Origin: Myxococcales bacterium
Lineage (GTDB): Bacteria; Myxococcota_A; Polyangia; Haliangiales; Haliangiaceae
Direction: 5' to 3'
Assembly (NCBI GenBank): GCA_028287115.1
Contig: JAQBQF010000215.1
Location: forward strand, 1 to 58,682
DNA length: 58,682 nt
Shown here: piece after piece, positions 1 to 8,142 of the stretch
How positions within the stretch are numbered: the stretch's first letter is position 1
Layout: each line of letters starts with the position of its first letter
The notes under the pieces: model-generated
Databases searched by the model: none
The model's input: only the letters and a program-made list of their open reading frames with translations
What the model was told of the DNA's origin: nothing
Program-made: the position numbers and the translations under genes

Positions 1-394
1 GCTCTTGAATGTCCTCGAAGCAGACCGAGATCCATTTCATGAAGCTGGTCAGCTATGCGCCCCGAATTTACAAGCTGCGCGCCTACGGGATGCACGAAGC
101 TGCGCCGGCCGCCAATGCTCGAGTCTCCTCGTGTTTGGTGGATCGTCGTTGTGCCTCACTGCGTGCCCTTCTAGAAGCGGCGGCGGCGTTGCGAATAGCT
201 CGAGGGGTCGGATACCGGCGTCGAGATCCCAACTCCCTATCCTGCAACGTCATTCAACGTTCGAACGTGCCACCGGTTGTCGGAAACATCGTGGTGGCGA
301 TTACACCTTCGCGAGCGGCAATTCGCGTGCTGTCGCGGGCAGCGCATGTGAATCGGACCGACCGTGCCGCCGCTCCGATCGCCGGCGAGCGCGC
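1..394. other. No gene recognised at the left edge
   Basis: Both strands were read in all frames. The open frames here are low-complexity, Arg/Ser-rich shadows with no recognisable domain. The stretch follows the 3' end of the leftward SDR gene, so it is probably intergenic or the degraded edge of a gene lying outside the window. No clear hairpin or promoter was found. Confidence 0.4.
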
Positions 395-1228
395 TCAGAA
401 GGAGGTCGCGACGGCGACGCGTTCGGTTCGATCCACGTCGGCAGCCACCTGCGCGAGCTTTTCCCGGATCGACTTCACGGCATCTGCGCCGAGCGGGAGC
501 AGCAACGAGGGCGCGCCCGCCGTGACAGCGTCGGCGATGGCCTTGGCCGCTTTCGCCGGGTCGCCGGCTTGGGTGCCGTCGGAGTGCGCGGCGTACGCGC
601 GCGTGGGGCCGACGGTCGACGCGTACGCATCCATCGCGGGCATCGTCCGGAACGCGGAGCCGAACAGACGCGTGCGGAAGGCGCCCGGCTCGACGATCAG
701 CACACGCACGCCAAACGGGGCGAGCTCCGCGGCCATGGCCTCGGAGAGCGCTTCGAGGGCGTGCTTCGCTGCGCAGTAGGCTCCGAAGCCCGGCGCCGTG
801 ATCAGCCCGCCGACGCTCGTGATCTGCACGATGGTTCCGCTACGGCGCTCGCGCATATGGGGGAGTAACGCTCGCGTCATCGCCACCGCGCCGAAAAACA
901 TCGGCTCAAAGGTTGCGCGAAGGTCCTCGTCGCTCGTCTCTTCGATCGCGCCGACCACGCTGAAGCCGGCATTGTTCACGAGGACGTCGACGGTCCCGAA
1001 GCGCTGGAGCGCCGAGGCGACGGCGCTCTGGATCTCGGCGGGCTTCGTGACGTCGAGGCGAACGGCGTGAACCCGATCCGGAGCACGGGCGACGAGATCC
1101 TCCAGGGTGCGCGGATCGCGGGCCGTTGCGACGACGCGTTCGCCGCGCGCGATGCCTTCTTCGACGATGCAACGGCCGAACCCCGACGACGCTCCGGTGA
1201 CGAACCAGACCTTGCCCTGCGTGCTCAT
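395..1228 (-). CDS. Short-chain dehydrogenase/reductase (SDR), 277 aa
   Basis: Classical SDR oxidoreductase, a cytosolic NAD(P)(H)-dependent enzyme; the substrate cannot be read from sequence. The Rossmann motif TGASSGFG is at residues 11-18, NNAG at 85-88, the catalytic Ser at about 138 and the YxxxK pair at Tyr151/Lys155. Length and motif order fit the family. An in-frame ATG lies 12 nt upstream (1240), but GGAGG sits 5 nt before the ATG at 1228, so 1228 is preferred. The gene is divergent from a LysR regulator across a roughly 85-bp gap, the usual layout of a LysR activator and its target. Confidence 0.93.
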   Translation of the reverse strand: MSTQGKVWFVTGASSGFGRCIVEEGIARGERVVATARDPRTLEDLVARAPDRVHAVRLDVTKPAEIQSAVASALQRFGTVDVLVNNAGFSVVGAIEETSDEDLRATFEPMFFGAVAMTRALLPHMRERRSGTIVQITSVGGLITAPGFGAYCAAKHALEALSEAMAAELAPFGVRVLIVEPGAFRTRLFGSAFRTMPAMDAYASTVGPTRAYAAHSDGTQAGDPAKAAKAIADAVTAGAPSLLLPLGADAVKSIREKLAQVAADVDRTERVAVATSF

Positions 1229-1314
1229 GATGGCCTCCATGGACGAACCCTACGACCCCGGGCTTCACGGAGAAAGGCGTCGAATCTGCACGCGCTATGA
1301 AGTATGTCTAAATA

Positions 1315-2223
1315 ATGAGCGACGAGCTCGCAGGTCTCACCGCGCTTCTCTCGGTCGCCGAGAAGCGGAGTTTCACCGCGGCCGCCGCCGAGCTGCGGGT
1401 CACGCCCTCGGCGGTCAGCCAGACCATTCGCGGGCTCGAGGAGCGTGTGGGCGTCCGACTCCTCCAGCGGACGACGCGCAGCGTGGGCCTCACCGAGGCA
1501 GGTGCCCGGTTCATCGCCCGCCTCAAGCCCGCGATGGAGGGCGTCCGCGAAGCGTTCGAGTCGATCGGCGAGCTCCGCGACCGTCCGGCCGGCCTCTTGC
1601 GCCTGACCTTGCCGCGTCTCGGTTACGAGCTCGTCCTCGCCCCGAAGCTCTCGGCGTTCCTCGCCGCATATCCGGATATCAACCTCGACGTCAGCATCGA
1701 CGAGGCGCTCAGCGACATCGTGGAGCAAGGGTTCGACGCGGGCATCCGGATCGGCGAGATGGTCGAGCGCGACATGATCGGGGTGCGCGTGACCGGCGAT
1801 CTGCGCATGGCGGTCGTGGGCGCACCGTCGTATTTCGCAGCGCGGAGAAAACCGAAGCACCCGCGCGATCTCCACGCGCACGATTGCATCAACTACCGCC
1901 AGCGCACGCTCGGCGTCGTCTATCGCTGGGAGTTCACAGAGGACGGCAAGGACTTCGAGATCGCGGTGAACGGCCGGATGCTCCTCAACGACGGTGCCCT
2001 CATGCTGGATGCCGCGCTCGACGGGCTCGGACTCGCCTATGTCCTCGAGAGCGGTGTTCGCGAGCACCTCGCGGCCAAGCGCGTGGTGCGCGTGCTCGAC
2101 GCCTTCTGCGTGCCGTTTCCCGGTCTCTTCCTCTACTACCCGAGCCGCGCGCACATCGCACCGAAGCTCCAGGCGCTGGTCGAGTTCCTGAAGGTCGGCC
2201 GCCCCCGGTCCAAGCGGCGCTGA
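1315..2223 (+). CDS. LysR-family transcriptional regulator, 302 aa
   Basis: LysR-type DNA-binding regulator. The N-terminal winged helix-turn-helix spans residues 1-60, with the typical FTAAAAEL and TPSAVSQTI segments and RLLQRTTR of the wing. A periplasmic-binding-protein-like effector domain follows at about 90-295. Sequence style matches the CrgA/DsdC-like LysR proteins that control nearby dehydrogenases. It is transcribed away from the SDR gene, which is its most likely target. Its 3' end lies 18 bp from the convergent NAD(P)-binding gene. The inducer is unknown. Confidence 0.93.
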   Translation: MSDELAGLTALLSVAEKRSFTAAAAELRVTPSAVSQTIRGLEERVGVRLLQRTTRSVGLTEAGARFIARLKPAMEGVREAFESIGELRDRPAGLLRLTLPRLGYELVLAPKLSAFLAAYPDINLDVSIDEALSDIVEQGFDAGIRIGEMVERDMIGVRVTGDLRMAVVGAPSYFAARRKPKHPRDLHAHDCINYRQRTLGVVYRWEFTEDGKDFEIAVNGRMLLNDGALMLDAALDGLGLAYVLESGVREHLAAKRVVRVLDAFCVPFPGLFLYYPSRAHIAPKLQALVEFLKVGRPRSKRR

Positions 2224-2241
2224 GCCGGCCAGGGCCGCGCT

Positions 2242-2856
2242 CTACCGAGCCAGCCCGACGAGCGCGCGAGGGTGCGCATCCTGCTCGACCGCGTCGACGA
2301 GAAACGCCGCGAGCGCGCGGAACCCCATCGTGCGGCCGTGCGCGGGCAGGGCGTCGACGGCGAAGCGCCAGCTCTCGTCCGCCGACTGGACGAGGCGCGG
2401 CGGCCGCACGATCGTCCAGTCGAGCGCGCTCGCACGGACGACCCCCTCCATCGCGCCGAGGTCGCGCGCGATGTGCTTCAGCAGCCAGCGGAAGAACGCG
2501 AACACGAGGCCGCGCTCGGGAAACAGCACCGCCGCCGACACGATCGCGAGGCGCTGCACGCCCGCGATGCCCATCGCGTCGACCGTCGCGGCAGCGCAGT
2601 CGGCGACGAGCGTGTGCGGCCGGAACGCCTTGGGCGGCCGCATGCCGATCGCCGAGACGACGGCGTCGTGGCCGACCAGCGCGGCGGCGAGCGCGGCGCG
2701 GTCGCGCGGATCGCCTGGCACGATCGCGAGGCCGGCAGCCGGCGCGAGCTTTTCTGGCGAACGGACGAACGCGGTGACGTGATGGCCGCGCGCGAGTGCG
2801 CGGTCGAGGATCTCGCGGCCGGTGTTGCCGGTCGCGCCGAGGACGAGGAGTCGCAT
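2242..2856 (-). CDS. NAD(P)-binding (NmrA/epimerase-like) oxidoreductase, 204 aa
   Basis: Rossmann-fold protein of the atypical-SDR/NmrA type. The start MRLLVLGATGNTGREI carries the GATGNTG dinucleotide-binding motif at residues 7-13, followed by the TAFVRSPEKL segment typical of these proteins. Length (about 200 aa) fits the short NAD(P)H-binding subgroup (PF13460). It lacks an obvious YxxxK catalytic pair, so it may be a redox-sensing or quinone-type reductase. Its first 33 codons and upstream region are duplicated at 4238-4416. Confidence 0.85.
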   Translation of the reverse strand: MRLLVLGATGNTGREILDRALARGHHVTAFVRSPEKLAPAAGLAIVPGDPRDRAALAAALVGHDAVVSAIGMRPPKAFRPHTLVADCAAATVDAMGIAGVQRLAIVSAAVLFPERGLVFAFFRWLLKHIARDLGAMEGVVRASALDWTIVRPPRLVQSADESWRFAVDALPAHGRTMGFRALAAFLVDAVEQDAHPRALVGLAR

Positions 2857-2935
2857 TGCATCCGGAAGACCGGGCAGCGGGCCGATTCGTGACAGCCCCG
2901 CGGCGATTTCGCACCTGTGGGCTCGCCACGGCTCG
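2759..2935. repeat. Direct repeat, copy A (intact gene context)
   Basis: This 177-bp block contains the first ~33 codons and 79 bp upstream of the NAD(P)-binding gene. It recurs at 4238-4416 in the same orientation, with two substitutions and two 1-bp insertions by my alignment. Copy A is the parental copy because it belongs to a complete gene. Confidence 0.92.
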
Positions 2936-3041
2936 GATGTTCCTGTTCACGGTGGCGTGCAATCACTGCCGTAACCGCGCTCGGCCCTGGCGCCGCCGTT
3001 TCCGTGTACCGGTCCTGTCTCGGCTGATCTGCAGCATCGTC

Positions 3042-3542
3042 CTAATCCGCCGTTTGCCGACGCGATGGACGCACCAGAAAATAGAACGCGACGAAGTGCG
3101 TGATCATCAGCAGGGGCACATAGAGGATCGGGATCGCATATGTGGCGCCCAACTCCCCCGCCCGCGCCGGGAGGCCAGCTTGGATGGCGTGGTAATAGTT
3201 GAGGATGAGGTCGGTCGTTCCCACGAGATTGAAGGCGACGACGAACAGCCAGAAAGCCGGACGCATCCTGACGGTGAGCAGCGCCATCATGGCGAGCAGC
3301 CCCGTCGCCAAGTCGCCATAGGCGGCGAAAGTGGCGAAGCTGGCGGGCAGGTTGGGACTGACGACGCCCGGGAGAATGAAGACGAGCCCGAAGAAGCGGA
3401 AGCTGTGCAGAGTCGCGATGGCGCGCTGTGCTTTGACCCGGTCCATCGACTTGAGCCAGGGCAGGATGTATGCGCCGAAGCACAGCGACCACGCGACATA
3501 ACCGAGAACGAGATGTGTTTGGAAGAGGTGTTCCGTTGTCAT
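3042..3542 (-). CDS. Small integral membrane protein, 166 aa
   Basis: Predicted inner-membrane protein with four hydrophobic segments (about residues 10-28, 48-70, 78-105 and 135-160). The segments contain aromatic and histidine residues (HSFRFFG, NYYH, LLMITHF). I do not recognise a catalytic motif. It lies downstream of, and on the same strand as, a TetR regulator. A 14-bp palindrome at 3588-3601 is nearly identical to one next to that regulator's start, so it is probably the regulator's target gene. Confidence 0.75.
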   Translation of the reverse strand: MTTEHLFQTHLVLGYVAWSLCFGAYILPWLKSMDRVKAQRAIATLHSFRFFGLVFILPGVVSPNLPASFATFAAYGDLATGLLAMMALLTVRMRPAFWLFVVAFNLVGTTDLILNYYHAIQAGLPARAGELGATYAIPILYVPLLMITHFVAFYFLVRPSRRQTAD

Positions 3543-3587
3543 TGGGTCTCCGTTCAGGATCGATCCCTGCGCTCTTCTTGCTTTTGT

Positions 3588-3601
3588 ATGATGAGCATCA
3601 T
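3588..3601. promoter_or_regulatory. Candidate TetR operator, site 1
   Basis: ATGATGAGCATCAT: perfect 6-bp arms with a 2-bp centre, 45 bp upstream of the membrane-protein start at 3542. The same arms, followed by the same G, occur at 4188-4201 beside the TetR gene. The sharing suggests a common repressor. Confidence 0.55.
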
Positions 3602-3647
3602 GTTATGAACCAACACAAAAACGGGCCTCTCGGTGCCCGTGTGCTCC

Positions 3648-4184
3648 TCAGCGACCCTTGGCAGATTCGAGCAGGCGATTCGCGAGGCCTTCATCCTGAA
3701 CGAGGCGAGCCAGCACCACCGCACCGACCATCCGCGACGCAGTTGCGAGCGCTTCGTCGCTCGGGGCGCCGTCGCTACTCTTCGGGTGAAGCCTACGCTC
3801 CACTCCTCGCAGCAACCGGGTAGCAGCCTCGGCGAACGCGCGCCGCACCGGCCCGCGCTGGCGTGCTCCCTCGATTCCGAGCGCCGCGATCACGCAACCG
3901 AGCTCGGGGTGGCGGACGTGATCCTGTGACAGGTACCTGGCGAACGCTTGCGCGGCGGGAACGTCACTCGAAAGAGCGCTGTCCCTCGCGCAGTACGCCA
4001 CCGCCTCCGCGACGAGCTCATCGCGGTCGCGGAAGTGGACATAGAAGCCGCCATGCGTGAGCCCAACCAGCTTCATGAGCTTCGGAATGCTCACGGCGTC
4101 GATCCCATCGCGCCGAAGCGCGCGAGATGCCGCTTCGACGATGCGCGTGCGCACCCTCTCGCCGTGGCCGTCCGGATAGCGCAT
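3648..4184 (-). CDS. TetR-family transcriptional regulator, 178 aa
   Basis: TetR/AcrR repressor. The N-terminal HTH (residues 8-55) has the family signature: TRIVEAASRAL, then VSIPKLMKLVGLTHGGFYVHF. The C-terminal ligand domain follows (about 75-178). The open frame continues 75 codons further upstream, but that part is the antisense of the duplicated oxidoreductase fragment, so the start is set at the ATG at 4184. Two palindromes lie just upstream (4188-4201 and 4204-4223). The first is shared with the membrane-protein gene downstream, suggesting autoregulation plus control of that gene. Confidence 0.88.
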   Translation of the reverse strand: MRYPDGHGERVRTRIVEAASRALRRDGIDAVSIPKLMKLVGLTHGGFYVHFRDRDELVAEAVAYCARDSALSSDVPAAQAFARYLSQDHVRHPELGCVIAALGIEGARQRGPVRRAFAEAATRLLRGVERRLHPKSSDGAPSDEALATASRMVGAVVLARLVQDEGLANRLLESAKGR

Positions 4185-4187
4185 TAG

Positions 4188-4201
4188 ATGATGGTCATCA
4201 T
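4188..4201. promoter_or_regulatory. Candidate TetR operator, site 2
   Basis: ATGATGGTCATCAT: perfect 6-bp arms with a 2-bp centre, 3 bp before the TetR start codon. It matches site 1 at 3588-3601 except for the two central bases. Confidence 0.55.
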
Positions 4202-4203
4202 GT

Positions 4204-4223
4204 GACACTGACGGGCCAGTGTC
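4204..4223. promoter_or_regulatory. Second palindrome upstream of the TetR gene
   Basis: GACACTG-N6-CAGTGTC has perfect 7-bp arms and adjoins site 2. It may be a second operator for the TetR protein or a remnant of another regulator's site. It is not repeated near the membrane-protein gene. It lies just outside the duplicated block, and its last two bases overlap the stop codon of the truncated oxidoreductase fragment. Confidence 0.35.
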
Positions 4224-4335
4224 AACAGTTGCGTAGAGAACGGACGAACGCGGTGACGTGATGGCCGCGCGCGAGTGCGCGGTCGAGGATCTCGCGGCCG
4301 GTGTTGCCGGTCGCGCCGAGGACGAGGAGTCGCAT
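4222..4335 (-). pseudogene. Truncated copy of the NAD(P)-binding gene
   Basis: The first 33 codons of the oxidoreductase at 2242-2856 are reproduced exactly in frame (GATGNTG motif kept). The homology then stops at 4238 and the frame runs into four unrelated codons and a TGA. The 37-aa product could not form a Rossmann fold. This is the coding part of duplicated copy B. Confidence 0.85.
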
Positions 4336-4416
4336 TGCATCCGGAAGACCGGGCAGCGCGCCGATTCGTGACAGGCCCGCGGCGATTTCGCACCCTGTGG
4401 GCTCGCCATCGGCTCG
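4238..4416. repeat. Direct repeat, copy B (ectopic)
   Basis: About 98 percent identical to 2759-2935. The left boundary joins the TetR promoter region and the right boundary joins the stump of an AraC gene. The high identity implies a recent duplication or recombination event. No target-site duplication or transposase is visible. Confidence 0.92.
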
Positions 4417-4508
4417 CCGTACTACGTCAGTCGCACTTCATTCGCGAGTTTCGCGCGGTCACCGGCGCGGCGCCGGCGCAGTTCTTCCGCGCCGGCGACT
4501 ACTGCTGA
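4417..4508 (+). pseudogene. AraC-family regulator remnant (C-terminal HTH end only)
   Basis: Just after the end of repeat copy B, the plus strand reads QSHFIREFRAVTGAAPAQFF and then RAGDYC-stop. This is the canonical end of an AraC/XylS second helix-turn-helix (family pattern DQSHFxREFRRxxGxTPxxFR). Everything upstream of this half-motif is missing and is replaced by the duplicated oxidoreductase fragment, so the gene has lost its N-terminus, effector domain and first HTH. It lies near the divergent oxidoreductase/AraC pair at 4576-6311 but is not a copy of that AraC gene. Confidence 0.75.
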
Positions 4509-4575
4509 CTCATTCAGCGGGGCCGTGGGCGGTCTTGCGCAGCCCGTCGGATGCGTCGCGAGCCTCGTGTCTTCG

Positions 4576-5457
4576 TCACGGTGCAGCGAGCGTAGCGCGC
4601 ACCACCTCTTCCAGCGGCGTTGCGTGTACGCCGAGCTCGCGCTCGGTCTCGGCCGTGTCGAGAATCGCGGGTTCCTCGAAGAGGTAGAGCATCTCGGTCG
4701 CCGCGGCGGCGATCGAATCGCCGGCCGCGATTGCGGCGAACTGCTCGCGCGACATCCGCGTGACCTGCGCGCGCGCTGCGAAGTGGCCCGCGAGCTCGCG
4801 GACCGATACGGTCGACGAAGGCACGTGCCACGCACGCCTCCAGGACGCGCCCGAGCGCGCGGCGGCGACGAGCGTACGCGCGACGTCGTCCGTGAACGTC
4901 CAACTGTGCTGCGCGTCGAGATCCGCGGGCATGCTCGCAGGCGCACCCGCGCGCAACGCCGGCAACATCATCAGCGTGAACAGCGAGAGGGCGCCGGGGC
5001 CGAGGTAATCGCTCGCGCGGACTTCGCACACGCGCGCGCCGCTCGCGAGCGCGTCGCGCCACATCTGTGCGCGCACCCGCCCCTTCGCGCTGATCGGTGC
5101 GATCGGCGAGCTCTCGCGAAACGGCTGCGCCCGGCCGTAGGGGTAGACATTGCTGACCGTGATCAACGCCGCGCCCGAAGCAACCGTCGCCGCGAGCGCC
5201 GCGGCGTGCAACGGCGGGAACTCCTCGACCCAGCGGTCGTAGCGCGGCATCGCGCAGTCGAAGATCGTCGCCGCGCCGGCAGCGAGCGGCACGAGCGCCC
5301 TGGCATCGGCCGCATCGGCAGCGCGCAGCGTGATGCGGGGGTGGCGGGGGCCGCGGCCGGAGCGCGACACCAGGGTGACGGGATCGCCAGCGTCGGCGAG
5401 CATGCGCGCGGTCGCGCTGCCCGTCGGCCCGGCACCGATGATGAGATGATTGGCCAT
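4576..5457 (-). CDS. NAD-dependent epimerase/dehydratase-like protein, 293 aa
   Basis: Extended/atypical SDR. MANHLIIGAGPTGSATARML shows a GxGxxG-type nucleotide-binding loop (GAGPTGS) near the N-terminus. It is followed by VSNVYPYG, where the Tyr sits near the usual active-site position of epimerase-family proteins, and SWTFTDDVARTLV, a common segment of sugar-epimerase-like proteins. The start is set at ATG 5457; an upstream ATG at 5517 would add a non-conserved Arg/Ala stretch. It is divergent from an AraC regulator 80 bp away, its probable controller. Confidence 0.85.
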   Translation of the reverse strand: MANHLIIGAGPTGSATARMLADAGDPVTLVSRSGRGPRHPRITLRAADAADARALVPLAAGAATIFDCAMPRYDRWVEEFPPLHAAALAATVASGAALITVSNVYPYGRAQPFRESSPIAPISAKGRVRAQMWRDALASGARVCEVRASDYLGPGALSLFTLMMLPALRAGAPASMPADLDAQHSWTFTDDVARTLVAAARSGASWRRAWHVPSSTVSVRELAGHFAARAQVTRMSREQFAAIAAGDSIAAAATEMLYLFEEPAILDTAETERELGVHATPLEEVVRATLAAP

Positions 5458-5537
5458 ACGATCCTGTAGCGCCGCGGCATGCGGGGTTCGCGCACGTCCT
5501 GCGCTGGCGATCCGCACGTTCTGCTCTACGCTGGAGC

Positions 5538-6311
5538 ATGACCAGGCCTCCGCATGGTGTAGAGCTCGTCGAGCGCGCGAGTGCCGCAGGCGCGGTGGTC
5601 CTGCTGCCGATCGACGCGCATCGCGTCGCGGTTCACCTCAGCGCCGAGACGCCATCGCGCTGCCGCGAATCGAACTATGAATGCGTGCGCACGCGCGGCG
5701 ACGTCGACGTGGTCCCGGCCGGCGCGCCAGGCGGGTACGATGCCGCGACCGCCAGCCGCGCGCTCGAGATCCACCTCGGGCGTGGGTTCGTCGAGCGCGT
5801 CGCCGAAGAAGCGCGGCTCTCGCGCACTGTTGCGTCACAGCACCTCGTCCCCCACCCGACGATCCGCCGGCTCGCCTGGGCGTTCCTCGGGAATGCCGAT
5901 CATCCTGCGCGCCAGCTCTATCTCGATAGCCTCGGCGTCGCGCTCGCGGTCCAGCTGCTCTCGCAAGGCTCGACCTCGCCGGTCGCACGCGGGCTGACAC
6001 GCACCCAGCTCCAGCGCGTGATCGACTACGTGGAGGCGCACCTCGACCGCGATTTGACACTCGGCGAGCTCGCCGGCGTCGCCCGCGTGAGTCCCGCACA
6101 TCTCCGCCGGTGGTTCGGCGCGCAGGTCGGCGAACCGGTGCATCGCTACGTCGTGCGACGCCGCGTCGAGCGTGCTCGTGAGCTGCTCCTCGCAGGTGAC
6201 CTCCCCGCGAGCGAGGCCGCGCTCGCTGTTGGGTTCGCGCACCAGAGCCACATGGCGCGCTGGATGCGGCGTCTCCTCGGCGTGACCCCACGCGGCTTGC
6301 GCCGGCAGTGA
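5538..6311 (+). CDS. AraC-family transcriptional regulator, 257 aa
   Basis: The C-terminal 100 residues form the double HTH: IDYVEAHLDRDLTLGELAGVAR is helix set one, and the second ends AVGFAHQSHMARWMRRLLGVTP. The N-terminal ~140 residues form the effector/dimerisation domain and resemble the subgroup found beside small oxidoreductases. It is transcribed divergently from the epimerase-like gene, which it probably regulates in response to an unknown substrate. A GGAG lies directly before the ATG. Confidence 0.9.
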   Translation: MTRPPHGVELVERASAAGAVVLLPIDAHRVAVHLSAETPSRCRESNYECVRTRGDVDVVPAGAPGGYDAATASRALEIHLGRGFVERVAEEARLSRTVASQHLVPHPTIRRLAWAFLGNADHPARQLYLDSLGVALAVQLLSQGSTSPVARGLTRTQLQRVIDYVEAHLDRDLTLGELAGVARVSPAHLRRWFGAQVGEPVHRYVVRRRVERARELLLAGDLPASEAALAVGFAHQSHMARWMRRLLGVTPRGLRRQ

Positions 6312-6354
6312 CTTCTCGGGGTGAAGGCGATAGTGACTGGTGGGTCCACCGCCG

Positions 6355-6406
6355 GACCGGGGTTGATCACGCGCTCACCGGATCGAGCAACGTACTAACC
6401 CCGGTC
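6355..6406. terminator. Inverted repeat between convergent genes, possible bidirectional terminator
   Basis: GACCGGGGTT (6355-6364) and AACCCCGGTC (6397-6406) are perfect 10-bp arms separated by 32 nt. They lie in the 109-bp gap between the AraC gene and the convergent beta-helix lipoprotein. The long loop and lack of a strong T-run make this only a moderate candidate. Confidence 0.4.
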
Positions 6407-6420
6407 GGGCTCTCCCCTCT

Positions 6421-8004
6421 CTAAGGCTCGGCGAGATGTCCGAAGCCCTTGCAGGCAATGAGGCCGGGCGCGTACTTCGCGTCGAGCATCGGATCGTCGA
6501 CAACCGAGTTGGCGTCGTAGCCGGCGCCTTTCCACCCGCTGAGGTCGAGGACCGTGCCTGCGGGCTCGCCGGCTCCGAACAGCGAGAAGCTCAGCGGCGA
6601 GCTCGAGTTGAAGTAGCAGTTGGGTCCAAACGACAGCTGATTGCCGGTCACGACCGCCGAGTAGGTCGCGTCGGACTGGTAGTGCCCGACCTCGACGAAG
6701 AACCCGTTGGTATTCGAACCGGAGGCGACGACGATGTTCTCGCGGTAGATGAAAGGTCCGAGCGTGCCGTAGTTTGGGCCCACCTGAACGTCGTAGTTGA
6801 TCGCGCCCGCGCCGACGATCGTGTTTCGTTCGAAGACGTAATTCGAGAACTGGGTCGGCCCGCCGAGATCAGTGACCCAGGGCTCTCCGGAGTTGAGGAA
6901 CAGGTTGTGATGGATGTGCGCGTTCGGCGTCCCGGACGCGGTGCCGAATTGATTGCATCCTTCGATCAGGTTGTGATCGAGCTCATAGGTCGCACCGGCG
7001 ATGCTCGATTTATGTTTGTAGATCACGCCGCCGTTCCCCTGCAGGGGGTCGGACTCGTAGACGTGGTTGTGATGAACGCGGATGTTTCCGCCTTGGAAGA
7101 AGATCATCTGTTGGCGATGATCCGGGCCCGGGTACGCGCGGTCGTAGTTGTCGTGGACCGAGTTGTGATGGATGTTGACCGAGCTTGTGGAGAGCAGGGC
7201 GATGCCAGTCGCACCGTTGTCGGGAGCCGAGCCGCGCATGTCGTGGATGTTGTTGTTGCGGATCTCCAGGCCATCGACGGTATCGGTGTCGATGCCGTTG
7301 CCGTAGCCGTCGACCAGCTCAAAACCTTCGATGACCAGGTTCGACGAGTCGAAGACCGAGATCGGGTGGCTGTCGTGGTGGCCGAAGATGACTTTCTGGC
7401 CGGGATACGCCTTCCAGGTGATCGGCGCAGTCGGGGTTCCGTGGACACCGCGCAGGAACGCCGCACGATCCAATGCGGGGCCGCCGCAACAGGCGTACAC
7501 GTCCTGATAGGTGCCGGCCAGGAAATACACGACGTCGCCGGGCTGAAGCGCGACGTGGGTCGTCGGCGGGTTGAAGTAGAAGTTGAAGTTGAGGTAGCTC
7601 TTGAACGGCGCGTTGTAGGTGCCGGGGTTGGTATCACTACCGGTCGCGGCTGACACATAGTAGCAGGTGCCGGTTCCCGCCTTCTCGCACAGAGGCGCGC
7701 ACGAGCAGGTCGAGTACGTACCGTCGGCGCCGCAGGTTTTAGTGCCTGCCCCGCAGGAGGCAGTGCACGCGACGCTGATTCCCGGGTAAATCCGATCGTT
7801 CTGGTCGTCGCAGTCGGACGCCGTTGGAGTGCCGTCCCAGTCCTGATCGGTGACAGGCCCGACCAGCCCCCCACCGTCGCCGCTTCCTGCTCCTCCGTCC
7901 GCGCGGCCCCCTGAGTTGCCACCGCATGCGTTCAAGGCCAGAGCAGCGGGAAGCAGTGCGGCTGCACAAATAGAATTAGTGAAGTTCAACAAAGGTCCTC
8001 TCAT
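6421..8004 (-). CDS. Secreted lipoprotein with MopE-like motif and right-handed beta-helix, 527 aa
   Basis: A type II signal peptide ends in the lipobox LNAC (Cys about residue 27), followed by a Gly/Ser-rich linker. Residues ~50-75 hold a MopE-type Asp-rich motif (DQDWDGTPTASDCDDQND), then a Cys-rich segment. The remaining ~400 residues are Asn/Gly/His-rich with repeated IHHN and FERN motifs, typical of right-handed parallel beta-helix proteins (Pectate_lyase_3/PbH1 repeats). The likely role is surface-anchored polysaccharide binding or cleavage; no catalytic triad can be assigned. Codon use matches its neighbours. Confidence 0.82.
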   Translation of the reverse strand: MRGPLLNFTNSICAAALLPAALALNACGGNSGGRADGGAGSGDGGGLVGPVTDQDWDGTPTASDCDDQNDRIYPGISVACTASCGAGTKTCGADGTYSTCSCAPLCEKAGTGTCYYVSAATGSDTNPGTYNAPFKSYLNFNFYFNPPTTHVALQPGDVVYFLAGTYQDVYACCGGPALDRAAFLRGVHGTPTAPITWKAYPGQKVIFGHHDSHPISVFDSSNLVIEGFELVDGYGNGIDTDTVDGLEIRNNNIHDMRGSAPDNGATGIALLSTSSVNIHHNSVHDNYDRAYPGPDHRQQMIFFQGGNIRVHHNHVYESDPLQGNGGVIYKHKSSIAGATYELDHNLIEGCNQFGTASGTPNAHIHHNLFLNSGEPWVTDLGGPTQFSNYVFERNTIVGAGAINYDVQVGPNYGTLGPFIYRENIVVASGSNTNGFFVEVGHYQSDATYSAVVTGNQLSFGPNCYFNSSSPLSFSLFGAGEPAGTVLDLSGWKGAGYDANSVVDDPMLDAKYAPGLIACKGFGHLAEP

Positions 8005-8142
8005 GAACGTGTGAGTGCGCCAACATCGAATTATGCATCGAAGTTGGGGGGGCCGGTCAATGGCGGTTTCTCATGAGCGAATCGAGCTTCATGGAAAGCT
8101 TGCAGCGGCCACAGCGGCGGATACTTCGTGAACCAGTGGCCG

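Noticed and set aside
4184..4409. A 75-codon N-terminal extension of the TetR gene
   Set aside because: It is the antisense reading of the duplicated oxidoreductase fragment and promoter DNA; the TetR domain starts at 4184.
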